Below are positions 24,608-33,242 of a DNA stretch of 41,561 bases, piece by piece (the stretch's first letter is position 1; each line of letters starts with the position of its first letter). Source of the stretch: Mariprofundaceae bacterium (GTDB lineage: Bacteria; Pseudomonadota; Zetaproteobacteria; Mariprofundales; Mariprofundaceae). Below the pieces are notes generated by a model. The model made no database searches. It saw nothing but the letters and a program-made list of their open reading frames with translations, and was not told the DNA's origin. Made by a program: the position numbers and the translations under genes. The DNA is taken from NCBI GenBank assembly GCA_030950985.1, contig JAUZQM010000011.1:1-41561 (forward strand). The letters run 5' to 3'.

Positions 24608-25941
24608 ATGTAGGTGGAACACTGATTGCAGGCCCAGCAAGCTCTGGATTAAGCGGCACATTAACCATTCCCGGTGATAAATCGATGTCACACCGTGCCA
24701 TTATGTTGGCATCGCTTGCAGATGGTATCACGGATATTCATGGTTTTTTACCCGGTGATGATTGCCTTGCAACGGCACAGATGTTTGTGGCGATGGGTGT
24801 TCGTATTGATTGGCTTAATGATGAAAAAACATCGCTTAAAGTCTATGGCGTTGGCTTGCACGGTTTAAAAAAACCAACAGATATCCTTGAGGCTGGAAAC
24901 TCTGGCACATGTGTTCGATTGATGATGGGTATTTTAGCCGCTCAACCCTTTGATTGTGTTCTTTCTGGTGATAGTTCTTTGCAAAAACGACCGATGAAAC
25001 GTGTTGCCGATCCTTTGCGGAAGATGGGTGCGAACATCACTGGCGAACACGATTTACTTCCCTTAACCATTCATGGCTCACCATTGCATGGTATTCATCA
25101 CACATCCAAAATAGCCAGTGCGCAGGTGAAATCATGCATACTTTTTGCAGGCCTTTATGCTCAAGGCGAAACAACCATCACTGAACCTCGTCCGTCACGC
25201 GATCACACCGAACGCATGTTGCCGCTGTTTGGGCAAAGCATCGATGTTGATACGCAATGTGTGATTCATTTGCAAGCCACAGGCAAACTGACCGCACCCA
25301 CAGAGCCTATTTACATTCCTGCTGACCCTTCATCGGCTTGTTTTTTTGCTGTAGCAGCATCTTTAATACCTGATTCACAAATTACCCTAAAGAGCATTGG
25401 CATGAACCCTTTGCGCAATGGTTGGCAACGTATTTTATCCGATATGGGTGCTGATTTAACTTTGCAACACAGCACTATAGTGGGTAAAGAAGAAGTCGCA
25501 GATATTCACATTTCACATCAGCGTTTGCATGCTATTGATGTTCATCCTGCGGATGTTCCCGATGCGATTGATGAATTTCCAGCCATGTTTGCAGCGGCAA
25601 GTCTGGCAGAGGGTACATTTAAACTGACAGAAGCCACAGAATTGCGCGTCAAGGAATCCGATCGGATTGCTGTGATGTCAACAGCGTTACGGCTTGCAGG
25701 TGCGGACATCGAAGAATTTCCCGATGGTGCGCATGTGCTTGGTGGAACATTGAAAGGTGGTGTGACCATTGATGCCCATGGTGATCATCGTATTGCCATG
25801 TCGATGGCGGTGGCAGCTCAATGTGCTGAATCTGATATTTGTATCAAAAATGCGGCAACGATTACCACTTCTTTTCCTGACTTTGTTCCTTTGGCTCAAC
25901 TATTAGGCATGAATGTTCATTGGGATGAGGTTGAACGATGA
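24604..25941 (+). CDS. aroA: 3-phosphoshikimate 1-carboxyvinyltransferase (EPSP synthase)
   Basis: Transfers the enolpyruvyl group of PEP to shikimate 3-phosphate in chorismate synthesis. The 445 residues include IPGDKSMSHRAIML (22-35) with the shikimate-phosphate contacts, LEAGNSGTCVRL (95-106), SSLQKRPMKR, the TEPRPSRDHTERML segment and RVKESDRIA, then GDHRIAMSMAVAA near the end. NSGT rather than the E. coli NAGT at the PEP loop suggests a class II-like enzyme (the type often less sensitive to glyphosate), an inference from this loop alone. The start lies in the ATGA overlap with tyrA, and the end overlaps cmk by ATGA. Confidence 0.96.
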   Translation: MNVGGTLIAGPASSGLSGTLTIPGDKSMSHRAIMLASLADGITDIHGFLPGDDCLATAQMFVAMGVRIDWLNDEKTSLKVYGVGLHGLKKPTDILEAGNSGTCVRLMMGILAAQPFDCVLSGDSSLQKRPMKRVADPLRKMGANITGEHDLLPLTIHGSPLHGIHHTSKIASAQVKSCILFAGLYAQGETTITEPRPSRDHTERMLPLFGQSIDVDTQCVIHLQATGKLTAPTEPIYIPADPSSACFFAVAASLIPDSQITLKSIGMNPLRNGWQRILSDMGADLTLQHSTIVGKEEVADIHISHQRLHAIDVHPADVPDAIDEFPAMFAAASLAEGTFKLTEATELRVKESDRIAVMSTALRLAGADIEEFPDGAHVLGGTLKGGVTIDAHGDHRIAMSMAVAAQCAESDICIKNAATITTSFPDFVPLAQLLGMNVHWDEVER

Positions 25942-26636
25942 GTCATTTATATTGGCAACCCATTGAAGGTCTGCAAATTGCCATTGATGGGCCTTCAGGA
26001 TCAGGCAAAGGAACTGTTGCACTAGAATTGGGCAAAGAACTGGGTTTACCTGTATTGGATACAGGGCTGCTTTATCGCTTTACAGCTTGGCAAGCCCAAC
26101 AAGCTGAGATTGATATTCACAATGAAACGGCAGTATTACAACACCTTAAAGCAAGCCTTAAAAGCATGCAGTGGTCTATTGATGGAATATTTTTTTTAGG
26201 TAAAGATTGCACTTCACAGTTACGGAGTGAGGATGTCGGCGGCTTGGCATCGCTTGTCGCTGCTTCAAACAACATTCGCAAGACACTTTTGGATGTTCAA
26301 CGCGATTTGGCACAATCAGGTTGCGTGATGGATGGGCGAGATATTGGCAGTGTTGTACTCCCTCAAGCACAAGGAAAATTCTTCTTAACCGCCAGTGTTC
26401 GCGAACGCGCACGGCGACGCTGGTCTCAATTACGCGTGAATGATCCTGAATTATCGATTGAACACATTGTTCAAGATTTGACCGCACGAGATCAACGAGA
26501 TGCCAAACGTGAATGTGCGCCATTAAGTCATGTTGAAGGTGCGATAAAAATTGATTCAACCATCATGCGTGCGGATGAAGTGGTGGATCGAATGCTCTCC
26601 GTGTTGGAGCGTAAAGAACTGATTAAAGCTCTTTAA
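25938..26636 (+). CDS. cmk: Cytidylate kinase
   Basis: Phosphorylates CMP and dCMP for nucleotide recycling. The 232 residues contain the P-loop GPSGSGKGT (18-26), LPVLDTGLLYR for nucleotide binding, DGRDIGSVVLPQA, the LID-like RERARRRW and LTARDQRDAKRE, and the closing VEGAIKIDST. It starts in an ATGA overlap with aroA and precedes rpsA by 54 bp. The cmk-rpsA pairing is conserved widely in proteobacteria. The gap contains a T-rich stretch but no strong terminator, so read-through into rpsA is possible. Confidence 0.96.
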   Translation: MSHLYWQPIEGLQIAIDGPSGSGKGTVALELGKELGLPVLDTGLLYRFTAWQAQQAEIDIHNETAVLQHLKASLKSMQWSIDGIFFLGKDCTSQLRSEDVGGLASLVAASNNIRKTLLDVQRDLAQSGCVMDGRDIGSVVLPQAQGKFFLTASVRERARRRWSQLRVNDPELSIEHIVQDLTARDQRDAKRECAPLSHVEGAIKIDSTIMRADEVVDRMLSVLERKELIKAL

Positions 26637-26690
26637 AAACAACGCAATAGTTTTTTTATTTTTTATTATGAATCACAGGTGGATGAAACA

Positions 26691-28370
26691 ATGGTGAATG
26701 AGCAAGCGACAGTCCCAGCGGAAGAAAACTTTAAGGCGATGTTTGAGGCATCTCTCAAACAAGAAAAACCCCTAAGAAAAGGGGCAAGTGTTTGTGGTAT
26801 GGTCGTTGAAGTGCGTGAAGAGCAAGTTATCATGGATGTCGGCGGCAAAAATGAAGGTTCTATTGCCATCACTGAATTTACAACATTAGGACTTGATACA
26901 CCCAAAGCTGGTGATGAAATTGATGTGATTGTTTTATCAACAGGTGGTTCGATTCAACTTTCTGTCTTGGAAGTAAAACGGCGTGAACAATGGTTAAAAA
27001 TTGATGCGGTTATCGCGGCTGATGAAACCATTGAAGCGACCATTACTTCAGAAGTCAAAGGTGGCTATCGTGTTGATTTAGCTGGCTTACAAGGTTTCAT
27101 GCCTCGCTCAGAAGTGGATATTCATGCAGGTATGAAATCAGATAAATTGATTGGTAATACCTATCAAGTAGCTATTTTGGAAGCGACTCATCGCCCTCAA
27201 AATATTGTTGTATCACGGAAAAAACCGATTGCTGATCTCGCTGATTTAGAACGTGCAAAATTCTTTAAAACCATCACTTTGGGTGATCGTGTGACAGGTA
27301 CTGTAAAACGCCTGACTGATTTTGGTGCATTTGTTGATTTGGATGGTGTGGATGCACTTTTGCATATTTCAGATATGACATGGCGCCGCATTCTTCATGC
27401 CTCTGAAGTATTAACGTTGGGGCAAACCATCACCGCTGAAATTATCAAACTTAACGCTGAAAGTGGTAAAATATCCATTTCCACCAAGTCTTTACAAGAA
27501 GATCCTTGGAATCATGTTGCAGGCACCTATGAAGCAGGTATGCGTTTAACGGGTACTGTGCGTAAACTTTTAGATTTTGGGGCTGTAGTTGAATTAGAAG
27601 CAGGTGTTGAAGGCATGATTCACCGTTCTGAAATGAGCTGGACGCGCAGTGACATTAAACCGACTGAAATGTTAGTTGAAGGTGATGTCGTTGATGTTGC
27701 TGTATTAGAAGTCGATGAAAAACAACGCCGTATTCGTTTAAGTTTGAAAGAAGTGGCTGAAAATCCTTGGCAAGCTTGGATGACAGAACATCCTGAAGGC
27801 TCACGTATTACAGGTAAAATTCGTAATATCACAGATTTTGGTTTCTTTGTTGGATTAAATAGTGAACTGGATGGCTTAGTCCATATTGGCAATATATCTT
27901 GGACAGCATTAGGGCAAGATGCCATTCAAAACTACCAAAAAGGGCAAGAAGTTGAATGTGTTATTTTGGGTGTTGATGTTGCAAAACAACGTATTGGGCT
28001 AGGTATTAAGCAATTAGAAGATGATCCTTTTGAAGTCTTTATGGCTGGCGTTAAACGTGGTGCATCTGTAAAAGGAACCGTCATTGAAGTCGCATCAGGC
28101 GCAGCTTGGGTGCAATTGGGTGAACATGTTCGCGCACGTTTGGCATTTCGTGAAGTGCCTCGTGATCAAAGTCTTAATGCTGGCGATGACATTGAAGCTA
28201 AGGTGATTGATGTCAATCGCCGCCGTAAGCAAGTTGATTTGTCCATTCGTCAATTTTTAAATGACGAAGAACGCGAAGCTGTTCGTCAATATAGCCAAAG
28301 TATTTCCAATGAAGATGCGCCTTCAGCGTTGGCATTGGCATTACAGCGTAGTTTTGATCAAAAAAAATAG
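26691..28370 (+). CDS. rpsA: 30S ribosomal protein S1
   Basis: RNA-binding ribosomal protein that docks mRNA at the 30S subunit. The 559 residues have six S1 (OB-fold) repeats as in E. coli. The first two are the diverged ribosome-binding ones (about 30-100 and 115-180). Then come GDRVTGTVKRLTDFGAFVDL, GMRLTGTVRKLLDFGAVVEL, GSRITGKIRNITDFGFFVGL, and the weaker GASVKGTVIEVASGAAWVQL. Start ATG 26691 is preferred because AGGTGG lies 8 bases upstream. GTG 26679 sits inside that site. S1 represses its own translation in E. coli through its leader, and whether that holds here is unknown. Confidence 0.97.
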   Translation: MVNEQATVPAEENFKAMFEASLKQEKPLRKGASVCGMVVEVREEQVIMDVGGKNEGSIAITEFTTLGLDTPKAGDEIDVIVLSTGGSIQLSVLEVKRREQWLKIDAVIAADETIEATITSEVKGGYRVDLAGLQGFMPRSEVDIHAGMKSDKLIGNTYQVAILEATHRPQNIVVSRKKPIADLADLERAKFFKTITLGDRVTGTVKRLTDFGAFVDLDGVDALLHISDMTWRRILHASEVLTLGQTITAEIIKLNAESGKISISTKSLQEDPWNHVAGTYEAGMRLTGTVRKLLDFGAVVELEAGVEGMIHRSEMSWTRSDIKPTEMLVEGDVVDVAVLEVDEKQRRIRLSLKEVAENPWQAWMTEHPEGSRITGKIRNITDFGFFVGLNSELDGLVHIGNISWTALGQDAIQNYQKGQEVECVILGVDVAKQRIGLGIKQLEDDPFEVFMAGVKRGASVKGTVIEVASGAAWVQLGEHVRARLAFREVPRDQSLNAGDDIEAKVIDVNRRRKQVDLSIRQFLNDEEREAVRQYSQSISNEDAPSALALALQRSFDQKK

Positions 28371-28443
28371 TAACTATTTAGCTTACAGTTATTTCATTGC
28401 GTACTGAAGTGTTATAAACGGATGTTACGCACTTTGATGAAAA

Positions 28444-28618
28444 ACTGATGTTACGCATCCCATCATTCCGTGGTCTTTTAATCGGTTTTTGGGGATGAAG
28501 ATTGCTGTGTATTTATTATTCTGGAAGTGCGGCTAAAGCCGCACTTCCAAAGCATGCCGAATTTAGAAACTAAGAGCATCGGATGATCTATCTTTTTCAG
28601 AAAGTACGTAACATCAGT
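28444..28618 (+). repeat. MITE-like dispersed repeat, copy C (best preserved)
   Basis: A 175 bp unit with perfect 12-base terminal inverted repeats, ACTGATGTTACG (28444-28455) and CGTAACATCAGT (28607-28618). Inside is the shared core TGGTCTTTTAATCGG and TTGCTGTGTATTTATTA, and a perfect 11-bp stem with TAAA loop (28523-28533 with 28538-28548). The bases GAAAA flank it on both sides (28439-28443 and 28619-28623), a possible 5-bp target duplication. A second partial end, GATGTTACGCACTTTGATGA at 28421-28440, precedes it, suggesting a nested or repeated insertion. Confidence 0.83.
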
Positions 28619-28628
28619 GAAAAAGAAA

Positions 28629-28720
28629 CGTCATCCCCGAAATATTTCGTCGGGGATCTCATGTTTGAAACAAAAGACCCTCAACACAAATTCTTAACAC
28701 AAACCCTCGAGGGTGACGAC
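28629..28720 (+). repeat. Second palindromic intergenic repeat upstream of ihfB
   Basis: Begins CGTCATCCCCGA and ends with a near inverted match, GAGGGTGACGA. It contains a stem ATCCCCGA/TCGGGGAT (28633-28640 with 28650-28657), a 12-base perfect palindrome ACCCTCGAGGGT (28703-28714) and two direct copies of AACACAAA. The GTCATCCCCG start is shared with part of copy B. It resembles small palindromic repeats common between proteobacterial genes. No coding capacity. Confidence 0.55.
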
Positions 28721-28758
28721 GAGAGTAGCAATACACCTCATAGATGAGAGAGGGCTTT

Positions 28759-29037
28759 ATGACCAAATCAGATTTAATTCAATGGCTTGCTGAAGAACAT
28801 CCAGCATTATCGACATCTCAGGCTGAATCGGTTGTGCATCAACTATTTCAATCTATCCAAGATAGCATTACCTCAGGTGAACATGTGGAATTGCGTGGTT
28901 TTGGCAGCTTTACGATTAAACAGCATCATCCTCATATAGGTCGTAACCCCAAAAACGGCTGTTCTGTTGAGGTGAAGGCCAAACGGATTCCTTTTTTCAA
29001 ACCGGGTAAAGCCCTGCGAGAAGCTGGGAAAAAATAA
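28759..29037 (+). CDS. ihfB: Integration host factor beta subunit
   Basis: Histone-like DNA-bending protein of the HU/IHF family. The 93-residue protein has MTKSDLIQWLAEEHPALS, VELRGFGSFTIKQHHPHIGR (the beta-arm start), GRNPKNG with the intercalating proline, and KRIPFFKPGKALR. These match IHF-beta rather than HU. ATG 28759 is chosen because AGAGAGG lies six bases upstream, while the in-frame ATG at 28744 would run through it. IHF-alpha is not in this window. It follows rpsA at a distance of 388 bp, with the repeats between. rpsA-ihfB adjacency is conserved in proteobacteria. Confidence 0.95.
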   Translation: MTKSDLIQWLAEEHPALSTSQAESVVHQLFQSIQDSITSGEHVELRGFGSFTIKQHHPHIGRNPKNGCSVEVKAKRIPFFKPGKALREAGKK

Positions 29038-29048
29038 ACGTTAATTTC

Positions 29049-29369
29049 ATGAAAACATATCCTAAACAAAGTTCAATTCATTGGCTTAATATTTCCATTG
29101 TCATCATGCTTACCCTATTTGGTATTGCCTTTGCCACGGATAATTTAAACTTGGTACATGTTCAATTTCTTGGTTTTTCTACGCTTGATATTCCTCTCTA
29201 TATACCTATTTTTATCGCTTTTTTCATGGGTATCATCGGTGGCGTTTTGTCCTTATATTTTTCACGTCGAAAACACAAAGTTGAGATTGATCGGCTACAA
29301 CAAGAAAGCCTTCTACTTCAACAAGAAGTCGAAAATTTACGCAACATTCCACTCCAAGATGATGTGTAA
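29049..29369 (+). CDS. lapA: LapA-type membrane protein (lipopolysaccharide assembly protein A)
   Basis: Small inner-membrane protein of 106 residues with two membrane helices (about 14-30 and 48-70). A cytoplasmic coiled coil follows (RRKHKVEIDRLQQESLLLQQ and on to about 98). This layout, length and the LHVQF-like motif (here LVHVQFLG) match LapA/DUF1049. In E. coli LapA works with LapB in controlling LpxC degradation by FtsH. It sits directly between ihfB (11 bp gap) and lapB (18 bp gap), the conserved order. Confidence 0.88.
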   Translation: MKTYPKQSSIHWLNISIVIMLTLFGIAFATDNLNLVHVQFLGFSTLDIPLYIPIFIAFFMGIIGGVLSLYFSRRKHKVEIDRLQQESLLLQQEVENLRNIPLQDDV

Positions 29370-29387
29370 CTATTCTGGTACACAGCG

Positions 29388-30515
29388 ATGAATACACTTG
29401 CCATCATTGCTTTATTAAGCACCATTGTTACGGGCTTTTGGATTCTTTTAATTCGCCCATCCATCCATGACGAACATCCCCAAGAAACTGATACATCGGA
29501 TAAGCAACGTGTGTCTGCGCTTTTACGGGGTATTCATCATTTATTATCCGATAAACCAAGCTTAGCAATACAAGATATGGTTGAAGTGGCACGGCTTCGA
29601 TCTGAATCGATAGAAGTTTACATGGCATTGGGTGAGATGTTTCTTTCCCAAGGCGAAATTGGTCGCGCTGTACGTATCCATCAAAATATATTAGCTCGCC
29701 CTAAGGTTCCTCAACCCCTCTATATTCAAGCTCATTTTGCTTTAGCAAACGATTTTCAAACAGGCGGACTCTTGGATCGCGCATTGCGGCATTATCAAAA
29801 AGTTTTAGATGTTCAGTCCGATCACTTGGATGCTTTAATCGCTTCGTTACGTATTCGAGAAATGAGCCATGAATGGAAAGAAGCCGAATCTTTATTATCC
29901 CGTATTGAACGTCTTCAAAATCAGGATAATAGTCTTCATGGGGCTTATTTATGCGCAGAAATGGCCGAAGAAAGCTTACAACAAGGCAATCACACACAAG
30001 CGCGTCAACATGCTGAACAAGCCTTGCAGATGTCCGATGATTGTATTCATGCTTACCTTATCATGATTGCGATTGAACTGGCTGAAAAAAATATCCCAGC
30101 ATTAAGCCAATATATCGATAAAATGAATGATGAAAAAGAGGATTATCTTCATCTTCTTGTGCCTATGTTACAGGCTGAACATCCCGAATTATTGATGCAA
30201 TGTTGGCAAGATAGTAACAATCATGAACTGGCTTTAACATGGCTTGAAACACTTGCTCAAGAAAAAGAACATAGGCAGCTTGAACAAAATATATCCATCC
30301 ATCCTAAACATTTGAGAGAATCTTTACGCTTAGCTGCACTCGGAAAAATAGGCGATGATTGTTTAATTCAATATGCACAAGCATGGCGGACATCCATGAA
30401 ACGCTATCATTGCGAACAATGTGGTATTGATGTTGTCGAGATGTATTGGCAATGCCCACAGTGTCATACATGGGGAACTAGTGTGCTGACAGAACAGCAT
30501 GGCATCAAGGAGTGA
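29388..30515 (+). CDS. lapB: LapB/YciM, TPR protein regulating lipopolysaccharide synthesis
   Basis: Membrane-anchored adaptor that, in E. coli, presents LpxC to the FtsH protease and coordinates lipopolysaccharide export. The 375 residues start with one membrane helix (MNTLAIIALLSTIVTGFWIL). A cytoplasmic row of TPR repeats follows (for example FLSQGEIGRAVRIHQNILAR and GGLLDRALRHYQKVLDVQSD). A rubredoxin-like metal domain closes it, with Cys342, Cys345, Cys356 and Cys359 (YHCEQCG and WQCPQCHTW). Family length is about 389, so it is complete. It overlaps the pyrF frame region at its stop. Its target LpxC is encoded at 2119-3030. Confidence 0.93.
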   Translation: MNTLAIIALLSTIVTGFWILLIRPSIHDEHPQETDTSDKQRVSALLRGIHHLLSDKPSLAIQDMVEVARLRSESIEVYMALGEMFLSQGEIGRAVRIHQNILARPKVPQPLYIQAHFALANDFQTGGLLDRALRHYQKVLDVQSDHLDALIASLRIREMSHEWKEAESLLSRIERLQNQDNSLHGAYLCAEMAEESLQQGNHTQARQHAEQALQMSDDCIHAYLIMIAIELAEKNIPALSQYIDKMNDEKEDYLHLLVPMLQAEHPELLMQCWQDSNNHELALTWLETLAQEKEHRQLEQNISIHPKHLRESLRLAALGKIGDDCLIQYAQAWRTSMKRYHCEQCGIDVVEMYWQCPQCHTWGTSVLTEQHGIKE

Positions 30516-30517
30516 TG

Positions 30518-31204
30518 ATGAATAAAGAAGATTTTCGCCAACGTTTGATGGTGGCATTGGATGTGCCAAATGCACAAGAAGCATGGATAAAACGCGATCA
30601 ACTCGCTGACCATGTAGGTTGGTTCAAAGTCGGTTTACGTCTTTTCGTAGCTGAGGGTGCGCCTTTGGTTCGGACATTGCTTAAAACACACAAAGTATTT
30701 CTTGATTTAAAATTTCATGATATTCCGAATACGGTGGCACAAGCCATTGAAAGTGCGGGGAACTTGGGTGTTCAAATGGTCAATGTTCACGCAGCAGGTG
30801 GGGCTGACATGCTTCAAGCCGCAGTACAAGCTGCTTCTGCATTTCCTAACATGAAATTAATTGCCGTAACTGTCTTAACCAGTGATTCGATGCCCGCAAA
30901 ACAAGCCAATGCACTGGCTGTAGAACGTGCCTTACTTGCCAAACAAGCAGGTTTGCATGGTGTGGTTTGCAGTGTTCATGAAGTTGCCAACATTAAACAA
31001 GCATGTGGGCATGATTTTATCACGGTGACTCCGGGGATTCGCTGGGGAAACCAAGATATTCAAGATCAAAAACGTATTGCTAATCCTGCGTTTGCGATTC
31101 AATCAGGTTCGGATTATTTGGTGGTTGGTCGCCCCATTATTCAAGCTGAAAATCCAGCTAGCGCAGCTGATGAAGCCGTCAATATGATGGCAAGTAAAAG
31201 CTAA
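30518..31204 (+). CDS. pyrF: Orotidine 5'-phosphate decarboxylase
   Basis: Last step of UMP synthesis. The 229 residues form a TIM barrel with the catalytic cluster FLDLKFHDIPNTV (the Asp-x-Lys-x-x-Asp signature). VALDVPNAQEA binds the substrate near the N-terminus, and TPGIRWG and VVGRPI hold the phosphate. Start ATG 30518 is five bases after AAGGAG (30507-30512). ATG 30515 and GTG 30512 are in frame but too close. The ribosome site overlaps the end of lapB, so translation is probably coupled. lapB-pyrF adjacency is typical for proteobacteria. Confidence 0.96.
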   Translation: MNKEDFRQRLMVALDVPNAQEAWIKRDQLADHVGWFKVGLRLFVAEGAPLVRTLLKTHKVFLDLKFHDIPNTVAQAIESAGNLGVQMVNVHAAGGADMLQAAVQAASAFPNMKLIAVTVLTSDSMPAKQANALAVERALLAKQAGLHGVVCSVHEVANIKQACGHDFITVTPGIRWGNQDIQDQKRIANPAFAIQSGSDYLVVGRPIIQAENPASAADEAVNMMASKS

Positions 31205-31287
31205 AGAAAATCGATATACCCTTGCTTGCTAATAGCCTATGCATGTCCAACATGCGCGCACTTTTGATTTGATTCGCTGGAGATTCC

Positions 31288-32802
31288 ATGTTTGCCCTAT
31301 ATAATAAACACGCCACAGGTGTGAAAGATGATGTTTTATCTGGATTGACTGTGGCATTGGCTTTAGTCCCTGAAGCCGTTGCTTTTGCCTTTGTGGCAGG
31401 AGTTCACCCATTGGTGGGTTTATATGCGGCATTTATGGTCGGTTTAATCACCTCATTGATAGGTGGTCGTCCAGGTATGATTTCTGGTGCTACAGGTTCG
31501 ATGGCGGTTGTCATGGTGGCATTGGTTGCACAACATGGCGTGGAATATTTATTTGCCACCGTCGTATTAACAGGTGTCTTACAAATTATTTTTGGTGTAT
31601 TAAGATTTGGGAAATTTATTCGCATGGTGCCTTACCCTGTCATGCTTGGTTTTGTGAATGGTTTGGCCATCGTTATTTTTCTAGCCCAACTTCCTCAATT
31701 TCAAGTCAATCATGTTTGGATGCAGGGGAATGATTTATATTTGATGTTGGCGTTGGTTGTAGGAACGATGGCAATCATGTATTTCTTACCCAAATTGACG
31801 ACAGTGATTCCCGCAGGTCTGGTTGCCATTGTAGCTTTATCGTGTGTGGTTATTTTTGGTGGTTTCGATACCAAAACAGTCGGCGATATTGCTGATATTG
31901 GCGGTAACTTACCCTCGTTCCATATTCCTGATTTACCCATCAATTTTGAAACCTTATGGATTGTCTTACCTTATGCCTTTATTTTGGCAGGCGTGGGTTT
32001 GATTGAATCTTTATTAACCATGAGTGTCATTGATGAAATGACACATACCCGAGGACAAGGCAATCGCGTATCCATTGGGCAAGGCACTGCCAATGTGGTC
32101 AGTGGATTTTTTGGTAGTATGGGTGGCTGTGCCATGATTGGTCAGTCCATGATTAACATTTCATCAGGTGGTTTACGCAATCTTTCGGGTATTGCTGCTT
32201 CTTTATTTTTACTTTCCTTTATTTTATTTACCAATGAACTCATTGAAATGATTCCTGTTGCTGTATTGGTAGGTATTATGTTTATGGTCGTCATCGGAAC
32301 CTTTGAATGGGGAAGTTTTAACCTCATCAATAAAATGCCGCGAGAAGATTTATTTGTTGGAATACTTGTCACAGTAGTGACTGTCTTCACTGATTTAGCG
32401 ATGGCTGTCATTATTGGTGTGATTGCCACTGCTTTAATGTTTGCGTGGAAACAAGCCAAACATATTCATGCTGTTATCACCCAAGAGAATGAAACCAAAG
32501 TCTATACCATTCAGGGTCCATTATTTTTCGCATCGATTCACCCCTTTAATCAATTGTTTGATGTGGAGAAAGATCCACAACATATCATCATTAGTTTTGC
32601 CCAGTCACGGGTCGCCGACCATTCCGCTATTGAAGCAATCGATGCCTTAGCTGAAAAATATAAGAAAGCAGGAAAAAACTTACAAATTCGCCATTTAAGT
32701 AAAGAGTGCCGTCAATTATTGAAAAAAGCTGGTAGCTTGGTGAAAGTCAATATTCAAGAAGATCCTGATTATCATGTCGCCGATGATCGTTTGGCAAAAT
32801 AA
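31288..32802 (+). CDS. SulP family anion transporter with STAS domain
   Basis: Inner-membrane anion carrier of the SLC26/SulP family, 504 residues. It has the N-terminal signature LSGLTVALALVPEAVAFAFV, then GLYAAFMVGLITSLIGGRPG with MISGATGSMAVV. About twelve membrane segments run to residue 390. GFFGSMGGCAMIGQSMINIS and the IPVAVLVGIMFMV segment follow, and a C-terminal STAS domain (about 400-495) has ISFAQSRVADHSAIEAIDAL. Substrate could be sulfate, bicarbonate or another anion and cannot be decided from sequence alone. The closest resemblance I recall is the YbaR-like group rather than BicA. GGAG lies about six bases before the ATG. Two small membrane protein genes follow. Confidence 0.92.
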   Translation: MFALYNKHATGVKDDVLSGLTVALALVPEAVAFAFVAGVHPLVGLYAAFMVGLITSLIGGRPGMISGATGSMAVVMVALVAQHGVEYLFATVVLTGVLQIIFGVLRFGKFIRMVPYPVMLGFVNGLAIVIFLAQLPQFQVNHVWMQGNDLYLMLALVVGTMAIMYFLPKLTTVIPAGLVAIVALSCVVIFGGFDTKTVGDIADIGGNLPSFHIPDLPINFETLWIVLPYAFILAGVGLIESLLTMSVIDEMTHTRGQGNRVSIGQGTANVVSGFFGSMGGCAMIGQSMINISSGGLRNLSGIAASLFLLSFILFTNELIEMIPVAVLVGIMFMVVIGTFEWGSFNLINKMPREDLFVGILVTVVTVFTDLAMAVIIGVIATALMFAWKQAKHIHAVITQENETKVYTIQGPLFFASIHPFNQLFDVEKDPQHIIISFAQSRVADHSAIEAIDALAEKYKKAGKNLQIRHLSKECRQLLKKAGSLVKVNIQEDPDYHVADDRLAK

Positions 32803-32824
32803 CACGGATTAAAAGGATTCGATC

Positions 32825-33226
32825 ATGGTCACAAGTGTTATCTTAGTTCTCATTAGTTTCGCTTGGTTGGCACTGGCTTGGTTTTTTAGAAACATACGAC
32901 GTTTCCATATTCCAGCGATGATTTTATTGGTCGTTTTTGATCTGTTTTTTCCCGTTTATTTGTACCTTACCCATGATTGGTGGCAACGGCTTATTATTCA
33001 CCAAGAAGCCCTGTCTTTTGCTGTCTGGAGTCACTTAATATTCATCATTGTATTGTATTCCTTATATGTTTTACAAATCATGGCAGGGCGCGGTATGTTG
33101 CAAACAGAAGGTACTGATTATCAAGAACATCAACATGACCATGCCAAACAATTTATTGGTATTGTCATTATCCGTACCTTGGTCTTTGCATCAGGTGCAT
33201 TGTTGATTGTGCCAGCAGGTACGTAA
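32825..33226 (+). CDS. Unrecognised four-helix membrane protein
   Basis: A 133-residue integral membrane protein with helices at about 4-20, 29-48, 65-85 and 110-128. Histidines stand near the middle of the loops (FHIPAM, YLTHDWW, IIHQEAL, WSHLIF) and HQHDHAKQF precedes the last helix. The layout loosely recalls DUF420-type haem-environment proteins, but I do not recognise it firmly. It begins 23 bp after the SulP stop, and a second small membrane gene follows after 16 bp, so the three may form one operon. Function unknown. Confidence 0.75.
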   Translation: MVTSVILVLISFAWLALAWFFRNIRRFHIPAMILLVVFDLFFPVYLYLTHDWWQRLIIHQEALSFAVWSHLIFIIVLYSLYVLQIMAGRGMLQTEGTDYQEHQHDHAKQFIGIVIIRTLVFASGALLIVPAGT

Positions 33227-33242
33227 TAAACATGAGGGTTTT

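Noticed and set aside
28421-28720. CRISPR-like array in the rpsA-ihfB gap
   Set aside because: Repeats are inverted and irregular with no evenly spaced direct repeats. They fit MITE-like and palindromic elements instead.
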